Part shown: in pieces, positions 25,743-33,592 of the stretch
How positions within the stretch are numbered: position 1 is the stretch's first letter
Layout: each line of letters opens with the position of its first letter
Source: JAPOXR01 sp965219635
Lineage (GTDB): Bacteria; Pseudomonadota; Alphaproteobacteria; Rhodobacterales; Rhodobacteraceae
Assembly: GCA_965219635.1 (NCBI GenBank)
Contig: OZ244783.1
Location: 558,001-622,000 of the forward strand
Length of the DNA: 64,000 nucleotides
Reading direction: 5' to 3'
Translations under genes and position numbers: made by a program
The notes under the pieces: model-generated
Told to the model about the DNA's origin: nothing
What the model saw: the letters and a program-made list of their open reading frames with translations, nothing else
The model's database searches: none

Positions 25743-26047
25743 ATGTGTTTCACCATTGAATTCCGCCCATGTCTGTAGCCGAATTCCCGGCATAGCTTAC
25801 CCGAACAACCATGCCTGTTCGATTCTCAACAATGTATCTGACCATGCCATTGTCGTCATCGGCCTTCCATCGTGCAGTCCAGTGCGGCAGGGGTGGTAGG
25901 CTCCTGTAAATGTGCCATAGACAATCCCTTCGGAGTTCCTATTAAAGTGGGCCCTGCATGAATGAGCCAAAGCCAAGTGCAGGAGATCTGATCCTGTAGC
26001 AGTCTTGGGGCGCCCGAATTACGTTCAATCCCGCCCGGGTTCGTGGG

Positions 26048-27133
26048 TCACCGAGAGTTCAGCTCCTTTTGCAACTCTACGTATTCGATATGCTTTTGGT
26101 GAGTCGCGGCAGTTAACGGAACCTCCACTACCCTGATATTCTCATATGCCGACTCCATCTGTTGACGGGTCCACTCGGAATTCTGGGAAACTGTGATCGA
26201 GTAACCAATATAGCGGTGTAGCTCTGCCAAACTCTCGCAAATCACACCCCTCATCCGCCAAACAATATTGTCTCTGGCAATCTTCTCATGCTCACTGAAT
26301 GGCAGATACTTGTCAGAAGTCTTGAATTCGAAGTCTCCAACGAATACAACAATCGGCCGAATTCTCCAGCGGTCAACCATGCTGATATTTGCGAGAGCCC
26401 TAGCATGACCTTCGTTCTGCCAGAGTGGATTGTAGAACGAGAACCTTCTAGATTTGAGTCCAATCCTGCGTGACATTCGGTCAGCAATATAGGTTTGAGT
26501 CCAGTTCCGCTGGCCGGGACTCCCAAATACCCATCCATTCACATCTTTTGTTTCTATGACAAATACGGCGTTGGGAGCCACTAGAATATGGTCGATCTGT
26601 GTTGTTCCCTTGCCGGAAGGTAGCATTATGTTGTCGATCAAAATCCAATCACTGTAGTTCTGTTTCAATGTTGAGCTAACCAGGCGTTCGCCATTGCTGA
26701 CCTGAGGCTTCGACTGCGAAAGGGCGGACGTTGTAACCGAAATCCTCGGAGAGTATTTGACCAGTCCCATACCACGAGGCAAGCCCAGCCACTTCCACGG
26801 TCGCAGCCGGTTATGGGTCTTGCCTCGACAATTCCGGCCAAGCAGGAGTAGTAGAAGCAAGACTCCCAACACGACAAGACCGGTGAGCCCAACATTCGCA
26901 GGTCCATCGGTTACCGGAGGGTCAGATGGCGTCTGGGTTTCAGTGCTCACAAGCCCAGATGATTGTTCTGCTTCGACCTCGTTGTAGACAACAATCTCTT
27001 GGCCAACCAAAACCAGGTCTGGGTTTTCGATACGGTTCCATTTCTGCAATTCGTCGACGCTAACACGGTATCGGGCGGCAATGCTGGAGAGTGTTTCACC
27101 CGTTTGGACATGCGTTACAATTGTTTCAGTCAT
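26048..27133 (-). CDS. LysM - transmembrane - NERD domain protein
   Basis: 361 residues. LysM at ~5-50 (THVQTGETLSSIAARYRVSV, NPDLVLVGQEIVVY), a linker rich in Thr/Pro, one membrane helix at ~82-99 (VGLTGLVVLGVLLLLLLL), a basic stop-transfer segment (GRNCRGKTHNRLRPWKW), then a NERD nuclease-related domain from ~146: GERLVSS, TTQIDHILVAPNAVFVIETK with Asp181, Glu194 and Lys196 forming the D...E-x-K core. Positive charges after the helix predict NERD in the cytoplasm and LysM outside, inserted without a cleavable signal. NERD proteins are suspected DNA-processing or defence nucleases; a peptidoglycan-anchored version is unusual. Confidence 0.82.
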   Translation of the reverse strand: MTETIVTHVQTGETLSSIAARYRVSVDELQKWNRIENPDLVLVGQEIVVYNEVEAEQSSGLVSTETQTPSDPPVTDGPANVGLTGLVVLGVLLLLLLLGRNCRGKTHNRLRPWKWLGLPRGMGLVKYSPRISVTTSALSQSKPQVSNGERLVSSTLKQNYSDWILIDNIMLPSGKGTTQIDHILVAPNAVFVIETKDVNGWVFGSPGQRNWTQTYIADRMSRRIGLKSRRFSFYNPLWQNEGHARALANISMVDRWRIRPIVVFVGDFEFKTSDKYLPFSEHEKIARDNIVWRMRGVICESLAELHRYIGYSITVSQNSEWTRQQMESAYENIRVVEVPLTAATHQKHIEYVELQKELNSR

Positions 27134-28213
27134 GCTGAATCGCGCCCTAGAAAAAGAGCCAAGGCAGTTGCAGTTCTTTGCGACGCATACGAAGTTGTCC
27201 TAGTGAAGTATTGATTGGTACAGTCCGATTGATAGTCTGGAAAGGCGTGGTCTGATCCATTTGCTGAATGCGGCAGAGACTGACCATTTCGTTATTGTCC
27301 GGTTGTGTAGACATTCAGAAAAACTCGCCCGTCTGACACTTGTACCGATATGTAATTTGGCGGAGGGATCGCGCAAAGTTCCGATACATATGCCAGCTCC
27401 GTCATTTGCTTTTACTGCAACGATGATGCGTAGCACCGCTATATTTCGACCATCGAGAATGCCCTAGAATCCCTCCACAGCGCAAGTTCCTTTCGCCACG
27501 TACGCATCGAGTGCGAACCAAAGTATGGCATCAAGCAATTCGCCCGACCTAGCCGCAGTGATCGCAAGTCGAGGTACTCCAAAAAACGGGGATTCGGACA
27601 GTAGTTGATAGCTTGGCTCTGGCTTGGGCTATTCAGGGCTGTTCAGCCCGTTCGCTTAAGCCTCTACACGCTTTCGGCAATAGTTTATGTCGATCGGGTC
27701 ACCTTCGTTCTTGCCCGATCGGAGGGTCTGGCCTGAAGTGTGTTGCTGTATTCTTGGGCGGCTTGATTCCTCAGGGCGTCAAAGTCTCGAGTCATCGGGC
27801 AATACCATCCTTGATTGCAGGAACAGACCATCCTTGATTGCAGGAACAGAACGGCCTGACCTTTGATGCACGGCGGTTGGTGATCGGGATTGATAGAGAA
27901 TTGGAGGCGATTGAAGGAGTGTCCTCAAGTATATTCAGGTTCCGTGATCAGAAACGCCTTGCGCGCGAACCATTCGGTGTTTGCTCCAAGGCACGACTGA
28001 AACCACAAAGCGTTCGCCACTGTGACGAAGTCGTGCAGGAGAACTGTACTCTCATCGAATTGACAGCTGTAGCCGAGAACCCAGCGTAAGCCGTTAGAAT
28101 GTACAGGGGTGTCGGTTGCCCACCTTCGCTTTGAATTCGATGGTTTTGGTGCTTGACGCAACGCCGCCAAGTCGATGATCATCTGCCGCAGGCATGCAGG
28201 TGCGAGTTGAGGG
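27134..28213. other. Long gap right of the NERD gene
   Basis: About 1.08 kb. Several frames of 60-95 codons occur on both strands, but none has SD plus a recognisable protein and a 249-codon antisense frame crosses into the SDR gene. It contains one exact 23-bp tandem duplication (27805-27850). The boundary between the defence-type island and the carboxylase operon falls here. Confidence 0.45.
27805..27850. repeat. 23-bp tandem duplication
   Basis: Two exact, head-to-tail copies of a 23-bp unit (27805-27827 and 27828-27850; core CCTTGATTGCAGGAAC). No coding region is affected. Likely a replication slippage event. Confidence 0.95.
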
Positions 28214-29038
28214 ATGATGGACGGCAAGTTTCTGGCAGGCCGCGCGGCAATCGTCACTGGTGGCTTGACCGGACAAGGGCTGGCAATCGCCCGCGAGTTT
28301 GCGAAGCGAGGCGCAAATGTGGCCGCTGGATCCCTGATCAGTGGCCCGGAAGGCACTACAGGACAACCAGACCGCAGTTCTGCGCAAGATGTGCAGCGGG
28401 AATTGGAGGGTTTTGGCGGGTCAGTGGTCGCAACAACTCTGGACGTCAGATGCGAGCGGTCAATCCAGGAGTTCATTCTACAAGCTGAACACTTGCACGG
28501 ACCGCCGGACATCCTGGTCAATGCAGCCGGGATATACTCAGAGCATGCCGTTGCAGGACATCCTGACGATCTCTGGAACGACACTCTGAACGTCAATCTG
28601 TCAGGCGCATTCCGCATGATCCGGCGGGTCTTACCGGGAATGATCGAGAGACGGTTTGGCCGGATCATCAACATCGGATCGACTGCCGCAACCGTTGGCC
28701 ACTTCGGAAACGCTGCCTATTGTGCCTCGAAGGCTGGATTGCTTGGTCTGACTCGCTGCGTCGCATTGGAGGGCGCGGCCCATCATGTAACTTGTGTCAT
28801 GATTTCGCCCGGTTGGGTCGATACGGACATGTTGCGGCGTAGCGCCGAACAAGCCGCCGCTGCGGAAGGGCGAGGGAGGTCGGCCGATGAAGTGGTTGAG
28901 GAAATCGTGGCTGGAAATCCGCAGAGGCGTTTGATCCAACCTGATGAAATCGCTGCTCTTGCGGCGCATCTGTGCCGCAAGGAGTCGCTCGGCATCACCA
29001 ACGAGGAACTGAGAATTACCGGAGGAGCGGCCTGGTGA
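28214..29038 (+). CDS. SDR-family dehydrogenase
   Basis: 274 residues. Cofactor motif VTGGLTGQGLAIAREFAKRG, NAAG at about residue 105, catalytic Ser in IINIGSTAATV and the Tyr/Lys pair in AAYCASKAGLLGL; C-terminal SPGWVDTDMLRR. NAD(P)-dependent oxidation of a hydroxyl group, or its reverse. ATGs at 28214 and 28217 are both possible (GAGGG directly before). It is 119 bp ahead of the betaine-type binding-protein gene and leads the transporter/carboxylase operon. SDR alcohol dehydrogenases accompany acetone carboxylase in the 2-propanol pathway, so it may oxidise a secondary alcohol to the ketone that AcxABC-type enzymes use. Confidence 0.85.
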   Translation: MMDGKFLAGRAAIVTGGLTGQGLAIAREFAKRGANVAAGSLISGPEGTTGQPDRSSAQDVQRELEGFGGSVVATTLDVRCERSIQEFILQAEHLHGPPDILVNAAGIYSEHAVAGHPDDLWNDTLNVNLSGAFRMIRRVLPGMIERRFGRIINIGSTAATVGHFGNAAYCASKAGLLGLTRCVALEGAAHHVTCVMISPGWVDTDMLRRSAEQAAAAEGRGRSADEVVEEIVAGNPQRRLIQPDEIAALAAHLCRKESLGITNEELRITGGAAW

Positions 29039-29157
29039 TTGCCGCTAAATTGACGCTACTGGAACTGCATGATCGAAGCATCTGGAAGGCCGGATTGTTT
29101 TGTTGATGCGGTACGAGATTCATGGTGTATTCTGGGAAGGTCAGTTGGAGAAAAACG

Positions 29158-30147
29158 ATGACAGAAAAACTTCCGAAATTCCGTATTGCCCGGACCCACC
29201 TTGCTGTAGCATTGGCAGGAGCCATTGCTCTTGGAGCGGGAACAGCAAACTCGGCAGAGTTGGGCGATGTAGACGACGCCATCAAACTGGCCATCAACGA
29301 ATGGACCGGTCAGAACGTCTCGACACACATCGCCGGATTGCTTCTGAACGAACTCGGCTATGACGTCGAGTACGTCACCGCCGGCAACTATCCGCAGCAC
29401 CAGGCGCTGGGTGATGGCGACATCCACGCCTCGCTCGAGGTCTGGACAAACAATGCCGGGGACATCTACCCGCAGATGAAAGAGGCGGGGCGCATCGTCG
29501 ATATCGGTTCGCTGGGCCTCAATCCTGGCGAAGGGTGGATCTATCCGAAGTTTATGGAAGAGCAGTGTCCGGGACTTCCTGACTGGGAGGCGCTGGCGGC
29601 ATGCAAGGACATGATGGTGACAGCGGACACTTTCCCGCAGGGCCGTGTGCTGTCCTATCCCGCAGACTGGGGCACCCGCTCTGCTGACATGATCAAGGGG
29701 CTTGGTCTGGATTACAAGGCAATTCCCGCCGGATCTGAAGGCGCTCTCGTAGCCGAGCTGCAGGCCGCAGCAGCCAAGCAGGAACCGCTTGTCATGATGT
29801 TCTGGACGCCGCACTGGGTACTGGCCGAAGTTGATGTTGGCTGGGTAGCGCTGCCGGAATACGAAGCGGAATGCTCGACCGATCCAGCTTGGGGGCCAAA
29901 CCCCAACGAGGTCAACGACTGCGGAGTTGAGGCACCGGACACCATGAAGGTCGCATGGGCCGGATTCCAGGAAAAGTGGCCGGCTGCCTGGGAACTGCTT
30001 TCCGCCTTTACCCTGGAGCGCTCCGAGCAGGAACTGATGATGCTGGAGATCGACAGCAAGGGCAGGCCGCTTGAAGAAGTCGTCCAGGAGTGGGTCGCTG
30101 CCAATGAAGCGATGCTCATGCCGCTCGTTGATGCAGCGAAGATGTAG
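29158..30147 (+). CDS. Glycine-betaine/proline-type ABC substrate-binding protein
   Basis: 329 residues from ATG 29158 (GGAG 6-9 bases upstream); an earlier ATG in the frame has no SD. N-terminal signal peptide with a basic segment (KFRIARTHLA) and hydrophobic core, probable cleavage after TANSA before ELGDVDD. The mature part is OpuAC/ProX-like: NEWTGQNVSTHIAGLLLNEL, LGDGDIHASLEVWTNNAGD, WVLAEVDVGWVALPEYEAEC. Conserved aromatic residues (Trp in NEWTG, EVWT, FWTPHWV) would form the cation-pi box that binds a quaternary ammonium or similar cation. Two Cys pairs are possible. Exact ligand unknown. Confidence 0.9.
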   Translation: MTEKLPKFRIARTHLAVALAGAIALGAGTANSAELGDVDDAIKLAINEWTGQNVSTHIAGLLLNELGYDVEYVTAGNYPQHQALGDGDIHASLEVWTNNAGDIYPQMKEAGRIVDIGSLGLNPGEGWIYPKFMEEQCPGLPDWEALAACKDMMVTADTFPQGRVLSYPADWGTRSADMIKGLGLDYKAIPAGSEGALVAELQAAAAKQEPLVMMFWTPHWVLAEVDVGWVALPEYEAECSTDPAWGPNPNEVNDCGVEAPDTMKVAWAGFQEKWPAAWELLSAFTLERSEQELMMLEIDSKGRPLEEVVQEWVAANEAMLMPLVDAAKM

Positions 30148-30160
30148 ACGGAACACGCAT

Positions 30161-30176
30161 CCGGAAGTCATTCCGG
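30161..30176 (+). terminator. Small intercistronic stem-loop
   Basis: CCGGAA-GTCA-TTCCGG, a perfect 6-bp stem 14 bp past the binding-protein stop. Together with the following 13-bp hairpin it probably stabilises the binding-protein transcript or attenuates the rest of the operon. No T-run. Confidence 0.5.
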
Positions 30177-30214
30177 GACACGATGTGTAGCGAACCCCGT
30201 TATCAGGAACTTCT

Positions 30215-30244
30215 GGCGGAGGCGTTCGGGTGAACGCCTCCGCC
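30215..30244 (+). promoter_or_regulatory. Perfect 13-bp hairpin enclosing SD and start codon of the ATPase gene
   Basis: GGCGGAGGCGTTC (30215-30227) pairs exactly with GAACGCCTCCGCC (30232-30244) around a GGGT loop. The SD GGAGG (30218-30222) is buried in the stem and the GTG start (30230-30232) is in the loop plus first base of the right arm. In mRNA this should limit initiation on the ATPase gene and favour a high ratio of binding protein to membrane complex; it could also be controlled by a ligand or a protein. Directly visible; function inferred. Confidence 0.8.
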
Positions 30245-31294
30245 GACTCGGCAAAACTCTCCTGCAGCGGACTCTGGAAGGTCTACGGCAATTCCCCGCA
30301 GGAGTATTTTGCGAATACCGACCCAGCAGAAGATGCCGCCGGACTAGCTGAGCGGATTGAGGACGCAGGCGGCATCGTTGCTGCTGCCGATGTGGGTTTT
30401 GCCGTGCCCACAGGATCCATATTCGTCATCATGGGGCTGTCCGGTTCCGGCAAATCGACTGTGTTGCGGTGCCTTTCCCGGCTCGTGGAGCCGACTTCAG
30501 GCAAGGTCTTTCTTGATGGCAGCAATCTCCTTGATGCATCGCCTCGTGAGATGATCGAGGTCCGCCGCCACAAGATGGGGATGGTGTTCCAGAATTTCGG
30601 ACTGCTTCCCCACCTCACCGTGATCGAGAATGTGGCCTTCCCGTTGCGAACGCAGGGGGTGCCTTCGAAGCAGCGGCTGGAACGTGCAAATGAGGTGATT
30701 GGCCTGGTCGGCCTTGAGGGACGGGAAGACTCCTATCCGCACCAGCTTTCGGGAGGCCAGCAGCAGCGCGTGGGCATTGCCAGGTCGCTCGCTGTCGAAC
30801 CGGAGGTTTGGTTTCTGGACGAACCGTTCTCAGCACTGGATCCATTGATCCGCACCCAGATGCAGGACGAATTCCTGCGGTTGCAGACGCAACTGGACAA
30901 GACGATCGTGTTCGTGACGCACGACATACTGGAGGCTGTCAGGCTTGCTGATGTCATCTGCATCATGAAGGACGGCTTCGTGGTCCAGATCGGGTCGCCC
31001 GTGGACATCATGATGAGCCCGGCTGACGGTTATGTTGCGGAATTCACCAAGGATGTACCGCTGGACAAGGTTCTTACGGCCGAGGCTGTCATGGACGCGG
31101 CCGCCGATCTCGTCGAAGGCCGTCCGGCTGTAGGCCGGATGACCTTGCTCCAGGACGCCATCAGGCTCTTTGACACAGGTACCGATGTGGTGAATGTGGT
31201 CGAGGATGATGGCAAGCCGTGCGGGGCACTTACACCTTCGCATATCGTATGCGCACTTCATCGTACGGACACCGAGGCGGCGAAAGTTGCCTGA
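30230..31294 (+). CDS. Betaine-type ABC transporter ATPase (ProV/OpuAA-like)
   Basis: 354 residues from GTG 30230. Walker A GLSGSGKSTVLRCLSRL, Q-loop MVFQNFGLLPHLTV, signature LSGGQQQRVGIARSLAV, Walker B VWFLDEPFSALDPL and H-loop VTHDILEA. A C-terminal CBS-like tail (GRMTLLQDAIRLFDTGTDV, VVEDDGKPCGALTPSHIV) resembles the ionic-strength/ligand-sensing domain of OpuA. The pre-Walker insert (residues ~25-45, acidic) is usual for ProV, which binds the binding protein's membrane partner. Second gene of the importer; its translation signal lies in a hairpin. Confidence 0.93.
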   Translation: MNASADSAKLSCSGLWKVYGNSPQEYFANTDPAEDAAGLAERIEDAGGIVAAADVGFAVPTGSIFVIMGLSGSGKSTVLRCLSRLVEPTSGKVFLDGSNLLDASPREMIEVRRHKMGMVFQNFGLLPHLTVIENVAFPLRTQGVPSKQRLERANEVIGLVGLEGREDSYPHQLSGGQQQRVGIARSLAVEPEVWFLDEPFSALDPLIRTQMQDEFLRLQTQLDKTIVFVTHDILEAVRLADVICIMKDGFVVQIGSPVDIMMSPADGYVAEFTKDVPLDKVLTAEAVMDAAADLVEGRPAVGRMTLLQDAIRLFDTGTDVVNVVEDDGKPCGALTPSHIVCALHRTDTEAAKVA

Positions 31295-31375
31295 CCGGGT
31301 TGCCAGCCGACGCACCCGGGTTGAGTGCAGCCAAGGAGCGAAGGGCATCGGCTACCGGTCCGGGCCGTGGCCCGT

Positions 31376-31397
31376 GGCAATCGGCAGCCCGATTGCC
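31376..31397 (+). promoter_or_regulatory. Second intercistronic hairpin
   Basis: GGCAATCGG-CAGC-CCGATTGCC, a perfect 9-bp stem in the 243-bp gap between ATPase and permease genes. No T-run, so it may attenuate or stabilise rather than fully terminate. Confidence 0.5.
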
Positions 31398-31537
31398 GTC
31401 TGACACTTCATGCCTGCGCCTCATATCCATCGTCCATGTGTGGCCGCCTCATGCTATGCAATGCATAGGACTCCGCCTGGAATGCCACGGGCCGGCAATT
31501 CCATGAATTGGTATCTGAGGTGTTGAACTCGGTCCTC

Positions 31538-33592
31538 ATGACAAGAGACCGGAACCGGTCAATCTGGCTGGGTCTCGTGCTGCTGGCGGCGCTTGTCACA
31601 CTTGCAGCCGAGTCGCGGAATTGGCTGGTCGAATATCCAGTCAACTGGGAATTGCCGGTCGCTCCGCTTGTCGACACCGTCATGCACTGGTTCGTCGGCC
31701 AGTTCAAATGGCTGTTCCGCCTGGTCAGCGGCGCACTTGAGTTGCCCCTCAGGGGACTCCAGTCCCTGTTCAGCTGGCTCCCATGGCTGACCACCGCATC
31801 AATCTTTGTGCTGATCGCGTGGCAAGGCGGCGGCTGGCGGACTGCCAGCGTCGTCATTCTCGGGCTGACTTATATCGTCGGCGTCGGTTACTGGCAGGAG
31901 TGCATCAATACTCTGTCGCTCGTGATCGTCTGCATACCTCTGGCCGTGATCATAGGGTTCTGGGCCGGCGTGTGGGGCTACCGGTCGCCAAGGGCCAACG
32001 CCGTCATCCAGGCAACGCTGGATTTCATGCAGACGGTTCCAGCATTCGCCTACCTGATCCCGATCCTGCTGTTGTTTGGATTCGGGCCGGTGGTTGGGCT
32101 TATCGCCAGCATGGTGTTTTCGATCCCGCCCATGGTGCGCAATACGATCCTCGGACTCAGCCGGGTGCCAGAAGTGGTCCGGGAGTCCGGAGTGATGTCG
32201 GGATGCACTCCCAGGCAGAGGTTCTGGTGGATCGAAGTGCCGACGGCTCTGCCGCAGCTTCTGATTGGCGTCAACCAGACGACCATGGCTGCACTGGCCA
32301 TGGTGATCATCGCCGCCATTATCGGCGGGTTCGACGATATTGGCTGGGAAGTCCTCAACAGCATGCGGCGCGCCGATTTCGGTCAGAGCATGCTATCCGG
32401 ACTGGTCATCGTGGCACTGGCGATCATGCTTGACCGCATGACCGCTGCCTTTGCCCGCCAGAGGCTGCCGACCGCCAGCCATTGCGGTTTCAGCTTCCGC
32501 AGGTTCCTTGCGGCGTTTGCTGTACTCGTACTGGCAAGCATGGCGTTTGCAGCGCTGTTCCGCCCATTCTGGTATTGGCCGGACGGTTGGGTCTACTTCC
32601 CGGCCAGGGAACTCAACGGCTTCGTGGAATGGGTGATTGTCAACCTGGGGTCGGTACTTGAGACCATCAGGGACTTCTTTCTGTTCTACGTGTTGCTACC
32701 GGTGAAACTGGGCCTGAAAAAGGCAGTTGCGCCGTTCACCTGGGGCTTTTCGATGACCCCGGCAATCGCAACGGGTTACTGGATTGCGATACTGGCCCTT
32801 ACTGTGCTGGCCTGGCTCGGCCGGAGTTGGCGGATGGCACTTACAGTGCTCGTGTTCGGCGGTGTGTTGTTCTACGGGGTTACCGGCCTCGCCTGGCCGG
32901 TAACGATTGCTCTGCTGACAGTCTTCGCATGGCAGTTGGCAGGACCGCGGGTCGGCGCATTCGTCTTCGGGTCGCTTGTGTATCTGCTTCTGGCAGGAAT
33001 CTGGAAGCCTGCCATGCTGTCGATCTACCTGTGCGGGGTTGCGGTTGCCGTATGCATCATGCTCGGTGGTTTGATCGGCACCTGGGCGGCGCATTCGAAC
33101 ACCGTTTCGACCATCGTGCGGCCGATCAATGACACTCTCCAGACCATGCCACAGTTCGTGCTTCTGATACCCGCCTTGATGCTGTTCCAGGTCGGCGAGT
33201 TTCCGGCCCTGATGGCAATAGTCGCCTACGCAATCGTTCCAATGATCCGATACACCGAACAAGGGCTACGGGGCGTTCCCTCAACTGCCATTGAAGCGGG
33301 GATTACGTGTGGCTGCACCCCCTTGCAGTTGTTCTGGCAGATCAAGCTCAAGCTGGCGCTGCCGCAGATATTGCTGGGAGTGAATCAGACCATACTCTTC
33401 GGCCTTGCCATGTTGGTCATCGCTGCGCTGGTCGGAACGACCGGACTTGGCCAGGAAATCTACCTGGCGCTGGGTAAGGCCGATGCCGGCCGGGGAATCG
33501 TCGGTGGCGTCGGAATGGCGCTGATCGCAATGTCTGCTGATCGGGTCCTCCAGGGACATATCAGGCGCAGGCAGAACGGGGCATTGAATTGA
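31538..33592 (+). CDS. Double-length betaine-type ABC permease
   Basis: 684 residues from ATG 31538; TTG 31508 is in frame but its extension shows no family similarity. Two complete ProW-type permease halves are fused. Each half carries the EAA loop and following segment in matching form: SGVMSGCTPRQRFWWIEVPT then LPQLLIGVNQTTMAALAM in the first (~residues 215-260), AGITCGCTPLQLFWQIKLKL then LPQILLGVNQTILFGLAM in the second (~590-640). Two wide hydrophobic blocks between the halves carry further membrane spans. A single polypeptide therefore replaces the usual permease dimer, and both halves are intact. The stop TGA overlaps the TTG start of the carboxylase subunit gene. Confidence 0.9.
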   Translation: MTRDRNRSIWLGLVLLAALVTLAAESRNWLVEYPVNWELPVAPLVDTVMHWFVGQFKWLFRLVSGALELPLRGLQSLFSWLPWLTTASIFVLIAWQGGGWRTASVVILGLTYIVGVGYWQECINTLSLVIVCIPLAVIIGFWAGVWGYRSPRANAVIQATLDFMQTVPAFAYLIPILLLFGFGPVVGLIASMVFSIPPMVRNTILGLSRVPEVVRESGVMSGCTPRQRFWWIEVPTALPQLLIGVNQTTMAALAMVIIAAIIGGFDDIGWEVLNSMRRADFGQSMLSGLVIVALAIMLDRMTAAFARQRLPTASHCGFSFRRFLAAFAVLVLASMAFAALFRPFWYWPDGWVYFPARELNGFVEWVIVNLGSVLETIRDFFLFYVLLPVKLGLKKAVAPFTWGFSMTPAIATGYWIAILALTVLAWLGRSWRMALTVLVFGGVLFYGVTGLAWPVTIALLTVFAWQLAGPRVGAFVFGSLVYLLLAGIWKPAMLSIYLCGVAVAVCIMLGGLIGTWAAHSNTVSTIVRPINDTLQTMPQFVLLIPALMLFQVGEFPALMAIVAYAIVPMIRYTEQGLRGVPSTAIEAGITCGCTPLQLFWQIKLKLALPQILLGVNQTILFGLAMLVIAALVGTTGLGQEIYLALGKADAGRGIVGGVGMALIAMSADRVLQGHIRRRQNGALN

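Noticed and set aside
27925..28674. 249-codon minus-strand frame across the SDR start
   Set aside because: Covers the recognisable SDR N-terminus in antisense and has no motif.
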